Origin: CAZESS01 sp964414415
GTDB taxonomy: Archaea; Thermoplasmatota; E2; UBA202; DSCA01
DNA: 51,648 nucleotides
Assembly: GCA_964414415.1 (NCBI GenBank)
Contig: CAYPWJ010000009.1
Span: 1 to 51,648 of the forward strand
Direction of reading: 5' to 3'
Shown here: in pieces, positions 40,119 to 47,897 of the stretch
Layout of the letters: the number at the start of each line of letters is the position of its first letter
Numbering within the stretch: position 1 is the stretch's first letter
Translations under genes and position numbers: made by a program
Notes under the pieces: generated by a model
What the model was told of the DNA's origin: nothing
Seen by the model: the letters and a program-made list of their open reading frames with translations, nothing else
Database searches by the model: none

Positions 40119-41037
40119 CGATCCGGGTTCCCGCGTTTCCCTGGACGGCCTGCCATGCGTTGTCTATCGAGGCGACAATGGCGGTGCTGCCGCCGTTTTT
40201 GAGAAAGCGGATGGTCGCCAGCACCTTTGGCCCCATGGAACCGGGCGGGAACTGGCCATCCTGATAATGCTGCTCCATCTCTTCCAGGGTGACCTCCCCC
40301 AGCTTCTGTTGGTCGTCTTCGCCGTAGTTGAGATACACCGCCTCGACGTCGGTGAGCACGAGCAACGCATCTGCCTCGATTTCGCTGGCGAGCTCCTCGG
40401 CGGCGAGGTCTTTGTCGATGACCGCCTCGACGCCCGCCAGGCCGCTGTCCTGCTCCACCACGGGGATGCCGCCGCCGCCGACGGCGACGACGACGTGGCC
40501 TGCATCGATAAGCTGCTCGATGACCGTGCTTTCGAGGATGGAGCGCGGGTTCGGCGACGGCACGACGATGCGCCAGCCGCCCTTCTGCTGCGTCATCCGG
40601 TAGCCCTCCTTGATGCGACGCAATGCGTCGTCGTGGCGGTAGACGGGGCCGACGGGCTTGGTGGGATGCTCGAAGGCCGGGTCGTCCCTGTCGACCAAAA
40701 CCTGGGTGACGACCGTGGCAACCTGCTTGTCCAGCCGCCGGTCGCGCAGCGCCGCCGTCATACACTGCGCTATCATGTAGCCAACCTGACCCTGCGACAT
40801 CGCTCCGCAGACGTCGAGCGGCATCGGCGGCGTCACCTCCTTGGCGATTTCCTGCTGCAGCAAAATGGAGCCGACCTGGGGGCCGTTGCCGTGCGTCAGG
40901 ACAACCTCGTGGCCGTGCTCGATCATCTGCACGATTGCCTCGACGGTCTGCCGCGTGGTCTCGAACTGCTGCTCGCTCGTTCCCTCCTGACCCGGCTTGA
41001 CGAGCGCGTTGCCGCCCAGAGCGACCACTAATTTCAT
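40111..41037 (-). CDS. arcC: Carbamate kinase
   Basis: A 308-residue amino-acid-kinase-fold enzyme converting carbamoyl phosphate + ADP to ATP + carbamate (or the reverse). Visible: VVALGGNALVKPGQEG, VVLTHGNGPQVGSILLQ, PLDVCGAMSQGQVGYMI, VVAVGGGGIPVV, VIDKDLAAEELA and GSMGPKVLATIRFL. In a peptide-using archaeon it could make ATP from arginine or agmatine breakdown. No ornithine transcarbamoylase or deiminase gene is nearby. Confidence 0.96.
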   Translation of the reverse strand: MKLVVALGGNALVKPGQEGTSEQQFETTRQTVEAIVQMIEHGHEVVLTHGNGPQVGSILLQQEIAKEVTPPMPLDVCGAMSQGQVGYMIAQCMTAALRDRRLDKQVATVVTQVLVDRDDPAFEHPTKPVGPVYRHDDALRRIKEGYRMTQQKGGWRIVVPSPNPRSILESTVIEQLIDAGHVVVAVGGGGIPVVEQDSGLAGVEAVIDKDLAAEELASEIEADALLVLTDVEAVYLNYGEDDQQKLGEVTLEEMEQHYQDGQFPPGSMGPKVLATIRFLKNGGSTAIVASIDNAWQAVQGNAGTRIVR

Positions 41038-41135
41038 AATGGTAAAGACATCCCCTATTTAAAGTAACGGCAGGTCGTCCGGCATACAATCGGCCGCACC
41101 CTGCCCGGGATGACCAGTCGCCGCCGTGTCCATCG

Positions 41136-42674
41136 TTACAGTATTTTCAGATACCGGAGCGATGCATTCGCGACGTTGCCTCCATAGTCGCGGGCCGTCA
41201 CCGTCAGCTCGTGCCTGGCCGGCAGCACGGAGACAGGCAGCGACACCGACGGCTCGCCGTCGTGGCTGTATCCAACGGCTGAGCCGTCAACCCGGAAGCG
41301 AGTCGTCTGCAGGGCGTGGTCGTCGCTCGCCGACGCCACAGCCTCCATCGATCCCACCACGACGGTATCCTGCGTGGGCATGACGGACCTGCCGAACAGA
41401 TAGAGGTGGCCCTCCTCGGGTTGCTCGACGGCCACCTTGGGCGGCTGGCTGTCTTCGGCGCCGGACGCTCGACCGAGCGGCACCGCGAACAGCGGCAGAT
41501 ACGGCTCGCCGAGCGAAAGCACGGAGCGGAGCGCCTCGCCGTCCACTGCAGCGATGAGGTTCCCCGACAGGTTCCATGCCGTCGCCTCGAGCAGTGCCGT
41601 GTAGCCCGCGGCCGCCGCCTCGTAATACCAGGGCCACGGAAAGCGCATGTCGACCATGCTGGTGTTCAGCACCGGCACAATGATGAGCGGCGCCGACGAG
41701 ACAAAGGAACGCGACGCGGCAGCGACGTCACCGCGGCGGTCTCCCTGGCAGCGCGATGCAATGGCATGTCTCCCGGGCAGGTACTCAAAGACGGCGGTGG
41801 CATTGCAGCACAGGATGCGCAACGGATAGGTGCCATGCGAGCTGGGCACCGTCCGATGGCGCATGTCGTTGACCTCGTCGCGGTAATAAGAGCTGCCGTA
41901 GGACGACCAGAGAAGCTGGGTCTGCTCCCGCCGCGACAGCGAGCCCTGCCAGGCGATGGCCTCCGCACGCTCCGCGATGGCCGTGGACAGCGATGTAGAG
42001 GAGTTCGCCGGAACCGGCAGCGACGATGCAACAGGGTCGTAGGTGAAATTGTAAGACTGCGCGGGATGACCGACGGGCATGATGACCATGGGCTGCTCGT
42101 GCGCTGGCAGCCCAAGAAGCCGGAGCTGTCCGACTTCACTGGCGGTGGTGACCGTTCCCAGGCCGAGGGCGTTCGCCGTGTAGTAGACGTTCTGCCCGAG
42201 CTGTCCGATGTTCGCTCCAGCTACCGTTTTGCTCGAGCAGCGCTGCTGGTCCCACACGATGCCGAGCTTCACCGACGCGGTGTCGTATTGCCCGATCCGG
42301 CGGTAGTCGCCCTCCCGATACAGCTCGAGTGAATGACTGCCGGGATGGTATCGATAGGCGCCGTCGTCCATGAGCACGTAGACATGCAGACCGTAGGTCG
42401 CCGCAACGGGATGGATGGTGCGCTGTCCATCCGCGTGGCCGCAGGCATGCCACAGCAGCGTCGACAGCTGCTGCTCGCTGACCGGCTCGTCGGTGAACGC
42501 CCTGACGGACATCCGCCGGCAGATGGCACGCTCCAGGGGCACATCGAGGTGCTGCGGGGATGGAAGCTCCAGCTGTTGTTGTGCAGCGTTGCCCGGCACC
42601 ATCGGAACGGCGGCGGTCACAAAAACCACTGCCATGAAGATAGCCGTGACGCGGATATATTGTGTCTCACTCAT
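41136..42674 (-). CDS. Exported tandem nitroreductase (SagB-like) with C-terminal HLYLFGR module
   Basis: A 512-residue protein with a signal peptide (TAIFMAVVFVTAAVPMV). Domain 1 (about 40-210) is a SagB/nitroreductase fold: RRMSVRAFTDEPVSEQQL with the FMN-binding arginines and GQLGQNVYYTANALGLGTV. Domain 2 (about 225-410) looks like a second, diverged copy (RHRTVPSSHGTYPL, YYEAAAAGYTALLEATAW). The last 95 residues form a beta module beginning HLYLFGRSVMP, shared with the PKD protein at 1-3450. Nitroreductases bind FMN and are normally cytosolic; an exported pair is uncommon, and how flavin would be supplied outside is unknown. Substrate unknown. Start at ATG 42674; ATG 42689 is an alternative. 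Confidence 0.8.
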   Translation of the reverse strand: MSETQYIRVTAIFMAVVFVTAAVPMVPGNAAQQQLELPSPQHLDVPLERAICRRMSVRAFTDEPVSEQQLSTLLWHACGHADGQRTIHPVAATYGLHVYVLMDDGAYRYHPGSHSLELYREGDYRRIGQYDTASVKLGIVWDQQRCSSKTVAGANIGQLGQNVYYTANALGLGTVTTASEVGQLRLLGLPAHEQPMVIMPVGHPAQSYNFTYDPVASSLPVPANSSTSLSTAIAERAEAIAWQGSLSRREQTQLLWSSYGSSYYRDEVNDMRHRTVPSSHGTYPLRILCCNATAVFEYLPGRHAIASRCQGDRRGDVAAASRSFVSSAPLIIVPVLNTSMVDMRFPWPWYYEAAAAGYTALLEATAWNLSGNLIAAVDGEALRSVLSLGEPYLPLFAVPLGRASGAEDSQPPKVAVEQPEEGHLYLFGRSVMPTQDTVVVGSMEAVASASDDHALQTTRFRVDGSAVGYSHDGEPSVSLPVSVLPARHELTVTARDYGGNVANASLRYLKIL

Positions 42675-42773
42675 GGTTGTCTCTCCCATGTCTATATCGC
42701 CGGCGGGTTTAAGGTGTTTATCATTTCGGGGAGAGAAACCAAAACGTTTTTAGCCCGGGAACGTTGACCATCC

Positions 42774-43010
42774 GTGAACTATGTGCTCCTCCTCCTGACC
42801 GCCCTGGTGGCCTTCACCTGGGGCATGCTGCTGGCGTTCTACCTCATATTCGTGCACACGGCCACCAAGCTGTCCCATCTGCTGTCCAGGATGACGGGAG
42901 AGGACGTCGACATCGACGAGGTCTACCAGACGATAAAAAAGATCATCGATCGGGCGTACGAGGACCTGAAAAAGGAGGAACGTGATGAAGCTGCCGAAGC
43001 TGATACGTGA
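42774..43010 (+). CDS. Small membrane protein with charged helical tail
   Basis: A 78-residue protein from a GTG start. One helix or hairpin (LLLLTALVAFTWGMLLAFYLIF) is followed by a soluble helical region (VDIDEVYQTIKKIIDRAYEDLKKEE). No family recognised. Its 3' end overlaps the next gene by 26 bases, so it is likely translated together with it and may be its partner. Confidence 0.7.
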   Translation: MNYVLLLLTALVAFTWGMLLAFYLIFVHTATKLSHLLSRMTGEDVDIDEVYQTIKKIIDRAYEDLKKEERDEAAEADT

Positions 43011-43596
43011 GGGGTGGCAGCAGCTGCAGCGAATGCGGAGCAACCTCGCCACCATCTACAAGTTCCTGATCCTCGCGGTGCCGTTTCTCAGCATCGCATA
43101 CTATTTTGTCTTCGTGTTCGAGTACCTGCCCGGCAGCCTGGCCGCCCGGTATGGAGGCCTGGTCGTCGCCTACTTCGTCCCGCCGTTCGGCAAGGAATCC
43201 ATCCCGGGGTTGATGCTCTCCGCCGGCATCCCCGCGTGGGTGGTGTGGAGCACACTCATCCTAATGGACGTCATCGCCTCGTTTATCATCTCCTACAACT
43301 GGTGGCTCGCCGAGCTGATCATCGAGCACGTGCCGTTCCTCGACCGTGGCTACGCGTGGCTGCAGCGCAAGGCCGAGGTGTACCGGAAAAAGACCTGGCT
43401 TACCCTGTCGCTCGTCGTCTTCATGGCCATTCCCTTCCAGGGCACCGGGGGCATCAACACCTCCATCCTGGCCCGGCTCCTCGGCGTGAAGGCAAAGCGG
43501 ACCGTTGCCATCTGTCTCGTCGGCTCCACGCTCACCACATCCATCTGGATACTCTGGTGGTATGGCTTCCTGAGCTTTCTTGAAGGCATGGTATAA
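42985..43596 (+). CDS. Small multidrug export family membrane protein (PF06695-like)
   Basis: A 203-residue membrane protein with about five helices. VAYFVPPFGKESIPGLMLSAG, MAIPFQGTGGINTSILARLLG and TTSIWILWWYGFL are the conserved blocks of the Sm_multidrug_ex family (FxPP.GKE..IP and PF.GTG). Transport substrate is not established despite the family name. A basic N-terminal stretch of about 25 residues precedes the first helix. Confidence 0.85.
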   Translation: MKLPKLIREGWQQLQRMRSNLATIYKFLILAVPFLSIAYYFVFVFEYLPGSLAARYGGLVVAYFVPPFGKESIPGLMLSAGIPAWVVWSTLILMDVIASFIISYNWWLAELIIEHVPFLDRGYAWLQRKAEVYRKKTWLTLSLVVFMAIPFQGTGGINTSILARLLGVKAKRTVAICLVGSTLTTSIWILWWYGFLSFLEGMV

Positions 43597-43598
43597 CA

Positions 43599-43608
43599 TT
43601 TTTATACG
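43599..43608 (+). promoter_or_regulatory. TATA box for epimerase gene
   Basis: TTTTTATACG centred about 24 bases before the ATG at 43627, directly after the stop of the preceding gene. Confidence 0.6.
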
Positions 43609-43626
43609 CCGCGGGCATTGCCTTCC

Positions 43627-44568
43627 ATGCAGATACTGGTCACCGGCGGCGCCGGATTCATCGGCAGCCATCTGATCGACGCGCTGCTCGAGCAGGGGCA
43701 CGACGTCGTCACCATCGACAATTTTTCCTCCGGGCAACGCGCGTTCATCGAGGACAGCCTGGAGCGAGGGCTCCGGCTCGTCGAAGGCGACATGCTCAAC
43801 CCCAACCATGTCCGCAAGGCCGTCAAGGGTACCGACCTCGTATATCACCTGGCGGCTAACCCCGACGTCAGGCGCGGCGCCGAGGACACCTACATCCATC
43901 TCGAGCAGAACATCCTCGCCACCTATCATCTGCTCGAGGAGATGCGGAAGCAGAACATCGACCGGCTGGGCTTCACCTCTTCCTCCACCGTCTACGGCGA
44001 GGCGGACGAGATACCGACGCCGGAGGACTACGGCCCGCTTGTGCCCATCTCGCTCTACGGCGCCTCGAAGCTCGCCGCCGAATCACTCATCGACTCCTAC
44101 TGCTACACCTTTGACATGGAAGCCGTCGTCTACCGCTTCGCCAACGTCGTCGGCCCCAGGAGCACCCACGGCGTCACCTACGACTTCATCAAAAAACTGC
44201 AGCGCGACCCCGACACGCTGGAGATTCTTGGAGATGGCACGCAGAAAAAATCATATCTCTACATAGACGACTGTATCGAGGCGATGCTCCACGGCATGCA
44301 GCACCGCGGCGACCGCGTCGAGATATTCAACATCGGCTCCGAGGACTGGATCGACGTCAGGGGCATCGCCGACATCGTCTCCGACGAGATGGACCTGACG
44401 CCCAACTACGAGTTCACTGGCGGCGTCGACGGCGGCCGCGGCTGGAAGGGCGACGTCAAGGTCATGCGACTGGCCATCGACACGCTCAAAAAACAGGGAT
44501 GGCAGCCCCGGCATGACAGCGCCGACGCGATACGGATGACGGCTCGCTGGCTTATCGATCACCTGTAA
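43627..44568 (+). CDS. NAD-dependent sugar epimerase/dehydratase (UDP-glucose 4-epimerase-like)
   Basis: A 313-residue short-chain extended SDR enzyme. Visible: ILVTGGAGFIGSHLIDALLE (NAD binding), LVYHLAANPDVRRG, SSSTVYGEA, catalytic YGASKLAAESL (YxxxK), VVYRFANVVGPRSTHGV and KKSYLYIDDCIEAM. Likely makes UDP-galactose or a related sugar for glycans. The 3' end overlaps the convergent rlmE gene by 17 bases. Confidence 0.93.
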   Translation: MQILVTGGAGFIGSHLIDALLEQGHDVVTIDNFSSGQRAFIEDSLERGLRLVEGDMLNPNHVRKAVKGTDLVYHLAANPDVRRGAEDTYIHLEQNILATYHLLEEMRKQNIDRLGFTSSSTVYGEADEIPTPEDYGPLVPISLYGASKLAAESLIDSYCYTFDMEAVVYRFANVVGPRSTHGVTYDFIKKLQRDPDTLEILGDGTQKKSYLYIDDCIEAMLHGMQHRGDRVEIFNIGSEDWIDVRGIADIVSDEMDLTPNYEFTGGVDGGRGWKGDVKVMRLAIDTLKKQGWQPRHDSADAIRMTARWLIDHL

Positions 44569-45148
44569 ACTGCTTGGCCACCAGATACGTCTCGGAGCTG
44601 CGCTTCCGCGACGCCTTCGGCGTGAACGACTTGACCATGTTGAAACTATTGCATACGTCGTCGCGGAGATACTCGAAGTCTTCGCCCATGAAGACCTTGC
44701 AGACGAAGTTTCCATCGGAGTGCAGCAGCTCCCGGGCGACCTGCAGGGCATTGTGGGCAAGCCAGACGCTTCGCGCCTGATCCATCGTGTAGTTGCCCGT
44801 CAGCTCCGGGGACATGTCGGAGATAACCACGTCTGCCTCGTCAACGTGCTGCCGGAGCCGCTCGATGGTTTCCTGCTCGGTGATGTCTCCCTGGATGAAC
44901 GTCACGTTGTCGATGGGCTTGATGCGCTGCAGGTCCACCGCGACGACCTCGCCCGCGAGCTCGGCGGCCACCTGGCTCCATCCACCGGGGGCAGCTCCGA
45001 GGTCGATAACCACGTCTCCGTGAGAAATAACGTGGTATTTCTCCTGGATCTGGAGGAGCTTGTAGGCCGAGCGAGCACGGTATCCCTGCCGTTTTGCTTT
45101 TTTGTAGTAGTGCTCGTTTTTGCGCTCGCGGTACCAGCGGGTGGGCAT
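44552..45148 (-). CDS. rlmE: 23S rRNA 2'-O-ribose methyltransferase RlmE/FtsJ
   Basis: A 198-residue RrmJ-family enzyme that methylates the ribose of U2552 (E. coli numbering) in the A loop. The K-D-K-E catalytic set is visible: RSAYKLLQI, VISDMSPELTG, NFVCKVFMGE and RSSETYLVAK. SAM motif VIDLGAAPGGWSQVAAEL. Archaeal members often carry a C-terminal TRAM domain; this one does not. The ATG at 45148 shares its first base with the end of tfb. Confidence 0.95.
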   Translation of the reverse strand: MPTRWYRERKNEHYYKKAKRQGYRARSAYKLLQIQEKYHVISHGDVVIDLGAAPGGWSQVAAELAGEVVAVDLQRIKPIDNVTFIQGDITEQETIERLRQHVDEADVVISDMSPELTGNYTMDQARSVWLAHNALQVARELLHSDGNFVCKVFMGEDFEYLRDDVCNSFNMVKSFTPKASRKRSSETYLVAKQFTGDR

Positions 45149-46083
45149 CAGAGGACGATCTCGAGGTCGAGCTTTTCAGCGAGCTCCTTGTAGCGGTTTC
45201 GGATGGTGACCTCGGTGACGCCCGCCACGTCTGCAACCTCACGCTGGGTTTTCCGCTCGCCGCAGAGGATGGAGGCGATGTAGATGGCTGCTGCGGAGAC
45301 ACCGGTCGGTCCACGCCCGGAGGTGAGCTCCTTGTTTTCGGCCTGCTGCAGGATCTCCATGGCCTTGGTCTTGATGTCTTCACTCAGTGAAAGCTTGCTG
45401 CAGAAGCGCGCCGTGTAATCCTGCGGGGAGGTGGGCATCAGCTTGAGCTTGAGTTCACGGGCGATGAAGCGGTAGGTGCGGCCGATCTCCTTGCGGTCGA
45501 CGCGCGATGAACCGGCTATTTCATCGAGGGTGCGGGGGACGCCGCACTGCCGGCAGGCGGCATAAATCGCGGCGGCGGTGACGCCCTCGATGGAGCGACC
45601 GCGGATGAGGTTTTTCTCGACTGCCCGACGGTAGACCATCGCCGCCGCCTCGCGGACGTTGCGGGAGAGGCCCATGTCGGAGGAGATGCGGTCGAGTTCC
45701 GATAGCGCTGATGCAAGGTTGCGCTCTGAGGCGCTGCCGACTCTGATGCGACGCTGCCATTTACGCAGCCGGTAGAGCTGCGCACGGTTGCGGGTGGGAA
45801 TCGACTTGCCGTAGCTGTCCTTGTTTTTCCAGCCGATCATGGTGGACAGGCCCTTGTCGTGGACTGCATAGTTCATCGGCGCGCCGGTGCGAGCGCGTTT
45901 TTCGCGCTGCTCGGGGTCGAAGGCACGCCATTCCGGGCCGGGATCGATGTATGAATCGTCAATGACGAGTCCGCAGTCCTTGCATACAAGTTCTCCACGC
46001 CGGTAGTCCTGCACCAGCCGTGTGGAGTCGCATTCGGGGCATTCCTCTATTTCATCTACCTCAACTTTTTTATTACGTGACAT
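45148..46083 (-). CDS. tfb: Transcription initiation factor B (TFB)
   Basis: A 311-residue TFIIB homologue that bridges TBP at the TATA box and RNA polymerase. Zinc ribbon CPECDSTRLVQDYRRGELVC at 15-35; B-reader/linker WRAFDPEQREKRARTGAP; two cyclin repeats at about 115-210 (NVREAAAMVYRRAVE, GVTAAAIYAACRQCGVPRT) and 215-305 (GPTGVSAAAIYIASILCGE and a C-terminal helix-turn-helix REVADVAGVTEVTIRNRYKE). Only one tfb is visible; other copies may exist elsewhere. Confidence 0.97.
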   Translation of the reverse strand: MSRNKKVEVDEIEECPECDSTRLVQDYRRGELVCKDCGLVIDDSYIDPGPEWRAFDPEQREKRARTGAPMNYAVHDKGLSTMIGWKNKDSYGKSIPTRNRAQLYRLRKWQRRIRVGSASERNLASALSELDRISSDMGLSRNVREAAAMVYRRAVEKNLIRGRSIEGVTAAAIYAACRQCGVPRTLDEIAGSSRVDRKEIGRTYRFIARELKLKLMPTSPQDYTARFCSKLSLSEDIKTKAMEILQQAENKELTSGRGPTGVSAAAIYIASILCGERKTQREVADVAGVTEVTIRNRYKELAEKLDLEIVL

Positions 46084-46092
46084 GGTATCCCC

Positions 46093-46140
46093 AAAGTTTT
46101 TAAACTTTTCGCTCCACGAATAGCGAGGTTATATATAAGT
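46093..46140 (-). promoter_or_regulatory. tfb promoter with TATA box and inverted repeat
   Basis: Minus strand ACTTATATATAACC at 46127-46140 is a strong TATA box, about 50 bases before the ATG at 46083. Between them, at 46093-46108, AAAGTTT and AAACTTT form a perfect inverted repeat with a two-base spacer, at or near the expected transcription start. It could be an operator or a second, weaker TATA-like element. Confidence 0.55.
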
Positions 46141-46197
46141 ATTTCGTCGTTTATATTAAGGAGAAGCACACATATCGTGTGAATACATTACACGGAC

Positions 46198-46590
46198 CTA
46201 TCGCGGCTCGTTGAGATGGAACACGTATCTCGTCGGCACCCGCTGCCTCATACCTCCCTTATACGAGCAGATGTCGCAGGTATACCCCACGGTCACCTCC
46301 TCGCCCCACAGCGAGAGGTTTTTGACGCGCTGCAAGGTGCCGCCGCACACAGGGCACCGACGCGCCGGTGTGTGACCCTCGCGGGAGTGAACATCGACGC
46401 GGGTGAAGTTCGCCCGGGCGGCGAGCGTCCGAACGCGCTCCTCGCTGACCGTGTAGCTGCTGTCCCACGCCCGGAGTTCGTGCAACACCTCCTGCCGCAG
46501 TTTTTGCTGCGTATCAACGGTGCCGTGGTCGCGCAACACCTTGTAGATGGCGACGACAACTTCCTCGCTGCTCGGCAGGCTGTAGGACAT
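46198..46590 (-). CDS. Uncharacterised zinc-ribbon protein
   Basis: A 130-residue protein without a family I can name. The N-terminal half is helical and winged-helix-like (SEEVVVAIYKVLRDHGTVDT, VSEERVRTLAARANF). The C-terminal half is a zinc ribbon with CPVCGGTLQRVKNLS and CDICSYKG. I chose the ATG at 46590 because a TATA box at 46611-46619 lies 25 bases upstream; longer forms start inside the promoter. The layout suggests a nucleic-acid-binding regulator. It is tail-adjacent to the tfb promoter (same strand) but separately promoted. Confidence 0.72.
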   Translation of the reverse strand: MSYSLPSSEEVVVAIYKVLRDHGTVDTQQKLRQEVLHELRAWDSSYTVSEERVRTLAARANFTRVDVHSREGHTPARRCPVCGGTLQRVKNLSLWGEEVTVGYTCDICSYKGGMRQRVPTRYVFHLNEPR

Positions 46591-46610
46591 CTCTTTAAAA
46601 ACAGCGACGG

Positions 46611-46619
46611 CCATATAAA
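46611..46619 (-). promoter_or_regulatory. TATA box for zinc-ribbon gene
   Basis: Minus strand TTTATATGG, 25 bases before the ATG at 46590; a leaderless mRNA is predicted. Confidence 0.65.
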
Positions 46620-46744
46620 TGTTGACAAGCAAGGACGTCACCATTAGATTCCACGAAAAGACGTTCTCATTCGGCGCATCAACGTCTCCCTGCCCCAGGA
46701 GCTCTCTATAATAGCAGGGCTACACAATTCCCTTCAGGAAAAAG

Positions 46745-46956
46745 ACGGCCCTCCCGGTAGAACAGCTGCACAGAGCCGCCAGCTCGAGATGCCCTAGGAA
46801 CACGAGGGCTTCGAATCGCGAAGCCTGATTGGAAAATGATTCGGTACCATGAATCACCCTGTCAAGCGGCTCTCTGTTCGCTGGCCGTACAATGCGTGGC
46901 GCGACACCATCCAGGAGCGCATGTCTGCTTTCGTGACGCTCTCCACCCGCAGGAGA
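46745..46956. ncRNA. Candidate structured non-coding RNA in 441-bp gene-free gap
   Basis: The gap 46591-47031 has no convincing gene. Inside it, perfect helices can be drawn by eye: ACGGCC 46745-46750 with GGCCGT 46883-46888; GAACAG 46760-46765 with CTGTTC 46874-46879; AGAGCCGC 46772-46779 with GCGGCTCT 46866-46873. The last two stack without a gap on the 3' side. They enclose a hairpin GGCTTCG/CGAAGCC (46807-46825, five-base loop), a hairpin TGATTC/GAATCA (46837-46856) and a short CTCG/CGAG pairing (46783-46806). A further hairpin TCTCC/GGAGA lies at 46940-46956. The nested order fits one multibranched RNA. The strand is not decided; the flanks hold TATA-like text on both strands (CTATAATAG near 46705-46714 plus; TTTATACTT near 46996-47004 minus). 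Hallmarks of RNase P or SRP RNA were not found. Confidence 0.5.
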
Positions 46957-46993
46957 TGTGTACGTTCCCAACCGCAGAGCTAATGGGCGCCCA

Positions 46994-47004
46994 AAAAGTA
47001 TAAA
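46994..47004 (+). promoter_or_regulatory. TATA box for the Mrp/Mbh-type antiporter operon
   Basis: AAAAGTATAAA centred about 32 bases before the ATG at 47032. The same bases read on the minus strand (TTTATACTTTT) could serve a transcript running into the structured region. Confidence 0.55.
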
Positions 47005-47031
47005 CCTTCTCTCAACATAATAACGTGCGTT

Positions 47032-47637
47032 ATGAGCAGGATGCCTTTTTACCTGAAGGAACGAATCGCAGAGGTTAAAAAAAGGTATGTGCGGGAGAGA
47101 CAATACCGCAGAACGTTGCCACGGTCAGAGAAAATAATACTGACGTGGATCGCCATACTGATCTTTTGGCTCATCGTCAGCGGCGACCTCTCATGGCAAA
47201 GCCTCCTGGTCGGTGGCGTCGTCTCGCTCGTCATCGCCTCCTTCATGTACGAAAACCTGACGGACGACCTGCGGTGCGAGGGCAGCCTGGCCAAAAAAAT
47301 TCTCAGCCTCTCGTTCATCCATCTCCCGCAATACGTGTTCATCATGATATTCCAGTTGCTGGAAAGCAACTTTAGAGTAGCAAAGCACGCCCTGCTCATG
47401 GACATCAACCCAGGCGTCATACGGATAGAAACCAATTTGCGATCCGACACCGGGACAACGCTGCTGGCAAACTCCATAACGCTCACCCCGGGAACCCTTA
47501 CCATAGACATCGGCAAAAAAATGGACAAGACGTATCTGTACGTGCACTGGATACACCTCAAAACGCTCAACATGGACCAGGCCGGAGACGACATTAAAGG
47601 AGACGTGGAACGATGGCTGGGGAAGATCTTCTGGTAG
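47032..47637 (+). CDS. mnhE: Cation antiporter subunit MrpE/MbhA
   Basis: A 201-residue membrane subunit. Two or three helices (about 35-50, 55-70 and 95-112) are followed by the conserved soluble part: NPGVIRIETNLRSDTGTTLL, ANSITLTPGTLTIDI and LYVHWIHLKT. The first 30 residues form a basic extension. First gene of an eight-gene operon in the order E-F-G-D'-E'-B-C-D, the same as mbhA-H of Thermococcales membrane hydrogenase. Overlaps the next gene by 25 bases. Confidence 0.94.
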   Translation: MSRMPFYLKERIAEVKKRYVRERQYRRTLPRSEKIILTWIAILIFWLIVSGDLSWQSLLVGGVVSLVIASFMYENLTDDLRCEGSLAKKILSLSFIHLPQYVFIMIFQLLESNFRVAKHALLMDINPGVIRIETNLRSDTGTTLLANSITLTPGTLTIDIGKKMDKTYLYVHWIHLKTLNMDQAGDDIKGDVERWLGKIFW

Positions 47638-47897
47638 ACCCGCTGGGATGGACGATACTCATCCTGCTGGCCACCAGCCTCGCGCTCTTTTACCGGGTGC
47701 TTAGAGGGCCCACGGTGCCCGACAGAATCGTCGGGCTCAACACCATCACCACGAAAGTGGTGGTTGTCATAGCCCTCATGGCCGGGCTCCTGGAAGAATA
47801 TTTTTTGATAGACCTGGCCATCGTGCTCATCATGGTGAACGCGGTGGGCGGACTCATCCTTGCGAAACATTTCGAGAGGGGGAAAAAAGATGATTGA
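47613..47897 (+). CDS. mnhF: Cation antiporter subunit MrpF/MbhB
   Basis: A 94-residue protein with three helices. Visible: RVLRGPTVPDRIVGLNTITT, the MrpF signature, and LIDLAIVLIMVNAVGG. The start MAGEDLL overlaps mnhE. Confidence 0.95.
   Translation: MAGEDLLVDPLGWTILILLATSLALFYRVLRGPTVPDRIVGLNTITTKVVVVIALMAGLLEEYFLIDLAIVLIMVNAVGGLILAKHFERGKKDD

Noticed and set aside
46807..46825. TTCGAATC-like text as a tRNA T-arm
   Set aside because: The flanking bases pair as a 7-bp hairpin with a 5-base loop, not as a 5-bp stem with a 7-base T loop, and no acceptor or anticodon arm follows.
46745..46956. RNase P RNA or SRP RNA
   Set aside because: I looked for the GAGGAAAGUC/ACAGAA elements of RNase P and the GGAAG/AGCAG loop of SRP domain IV on both strands and did not see them.
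46720..47103. 127-codon minus-strand open frame over the gene-free gap
   Set aside because: No recognisable motif, overlaps the start of mnhE and crosses the base-paired block; open frames of this size are common by chance in GC-rich DNA.
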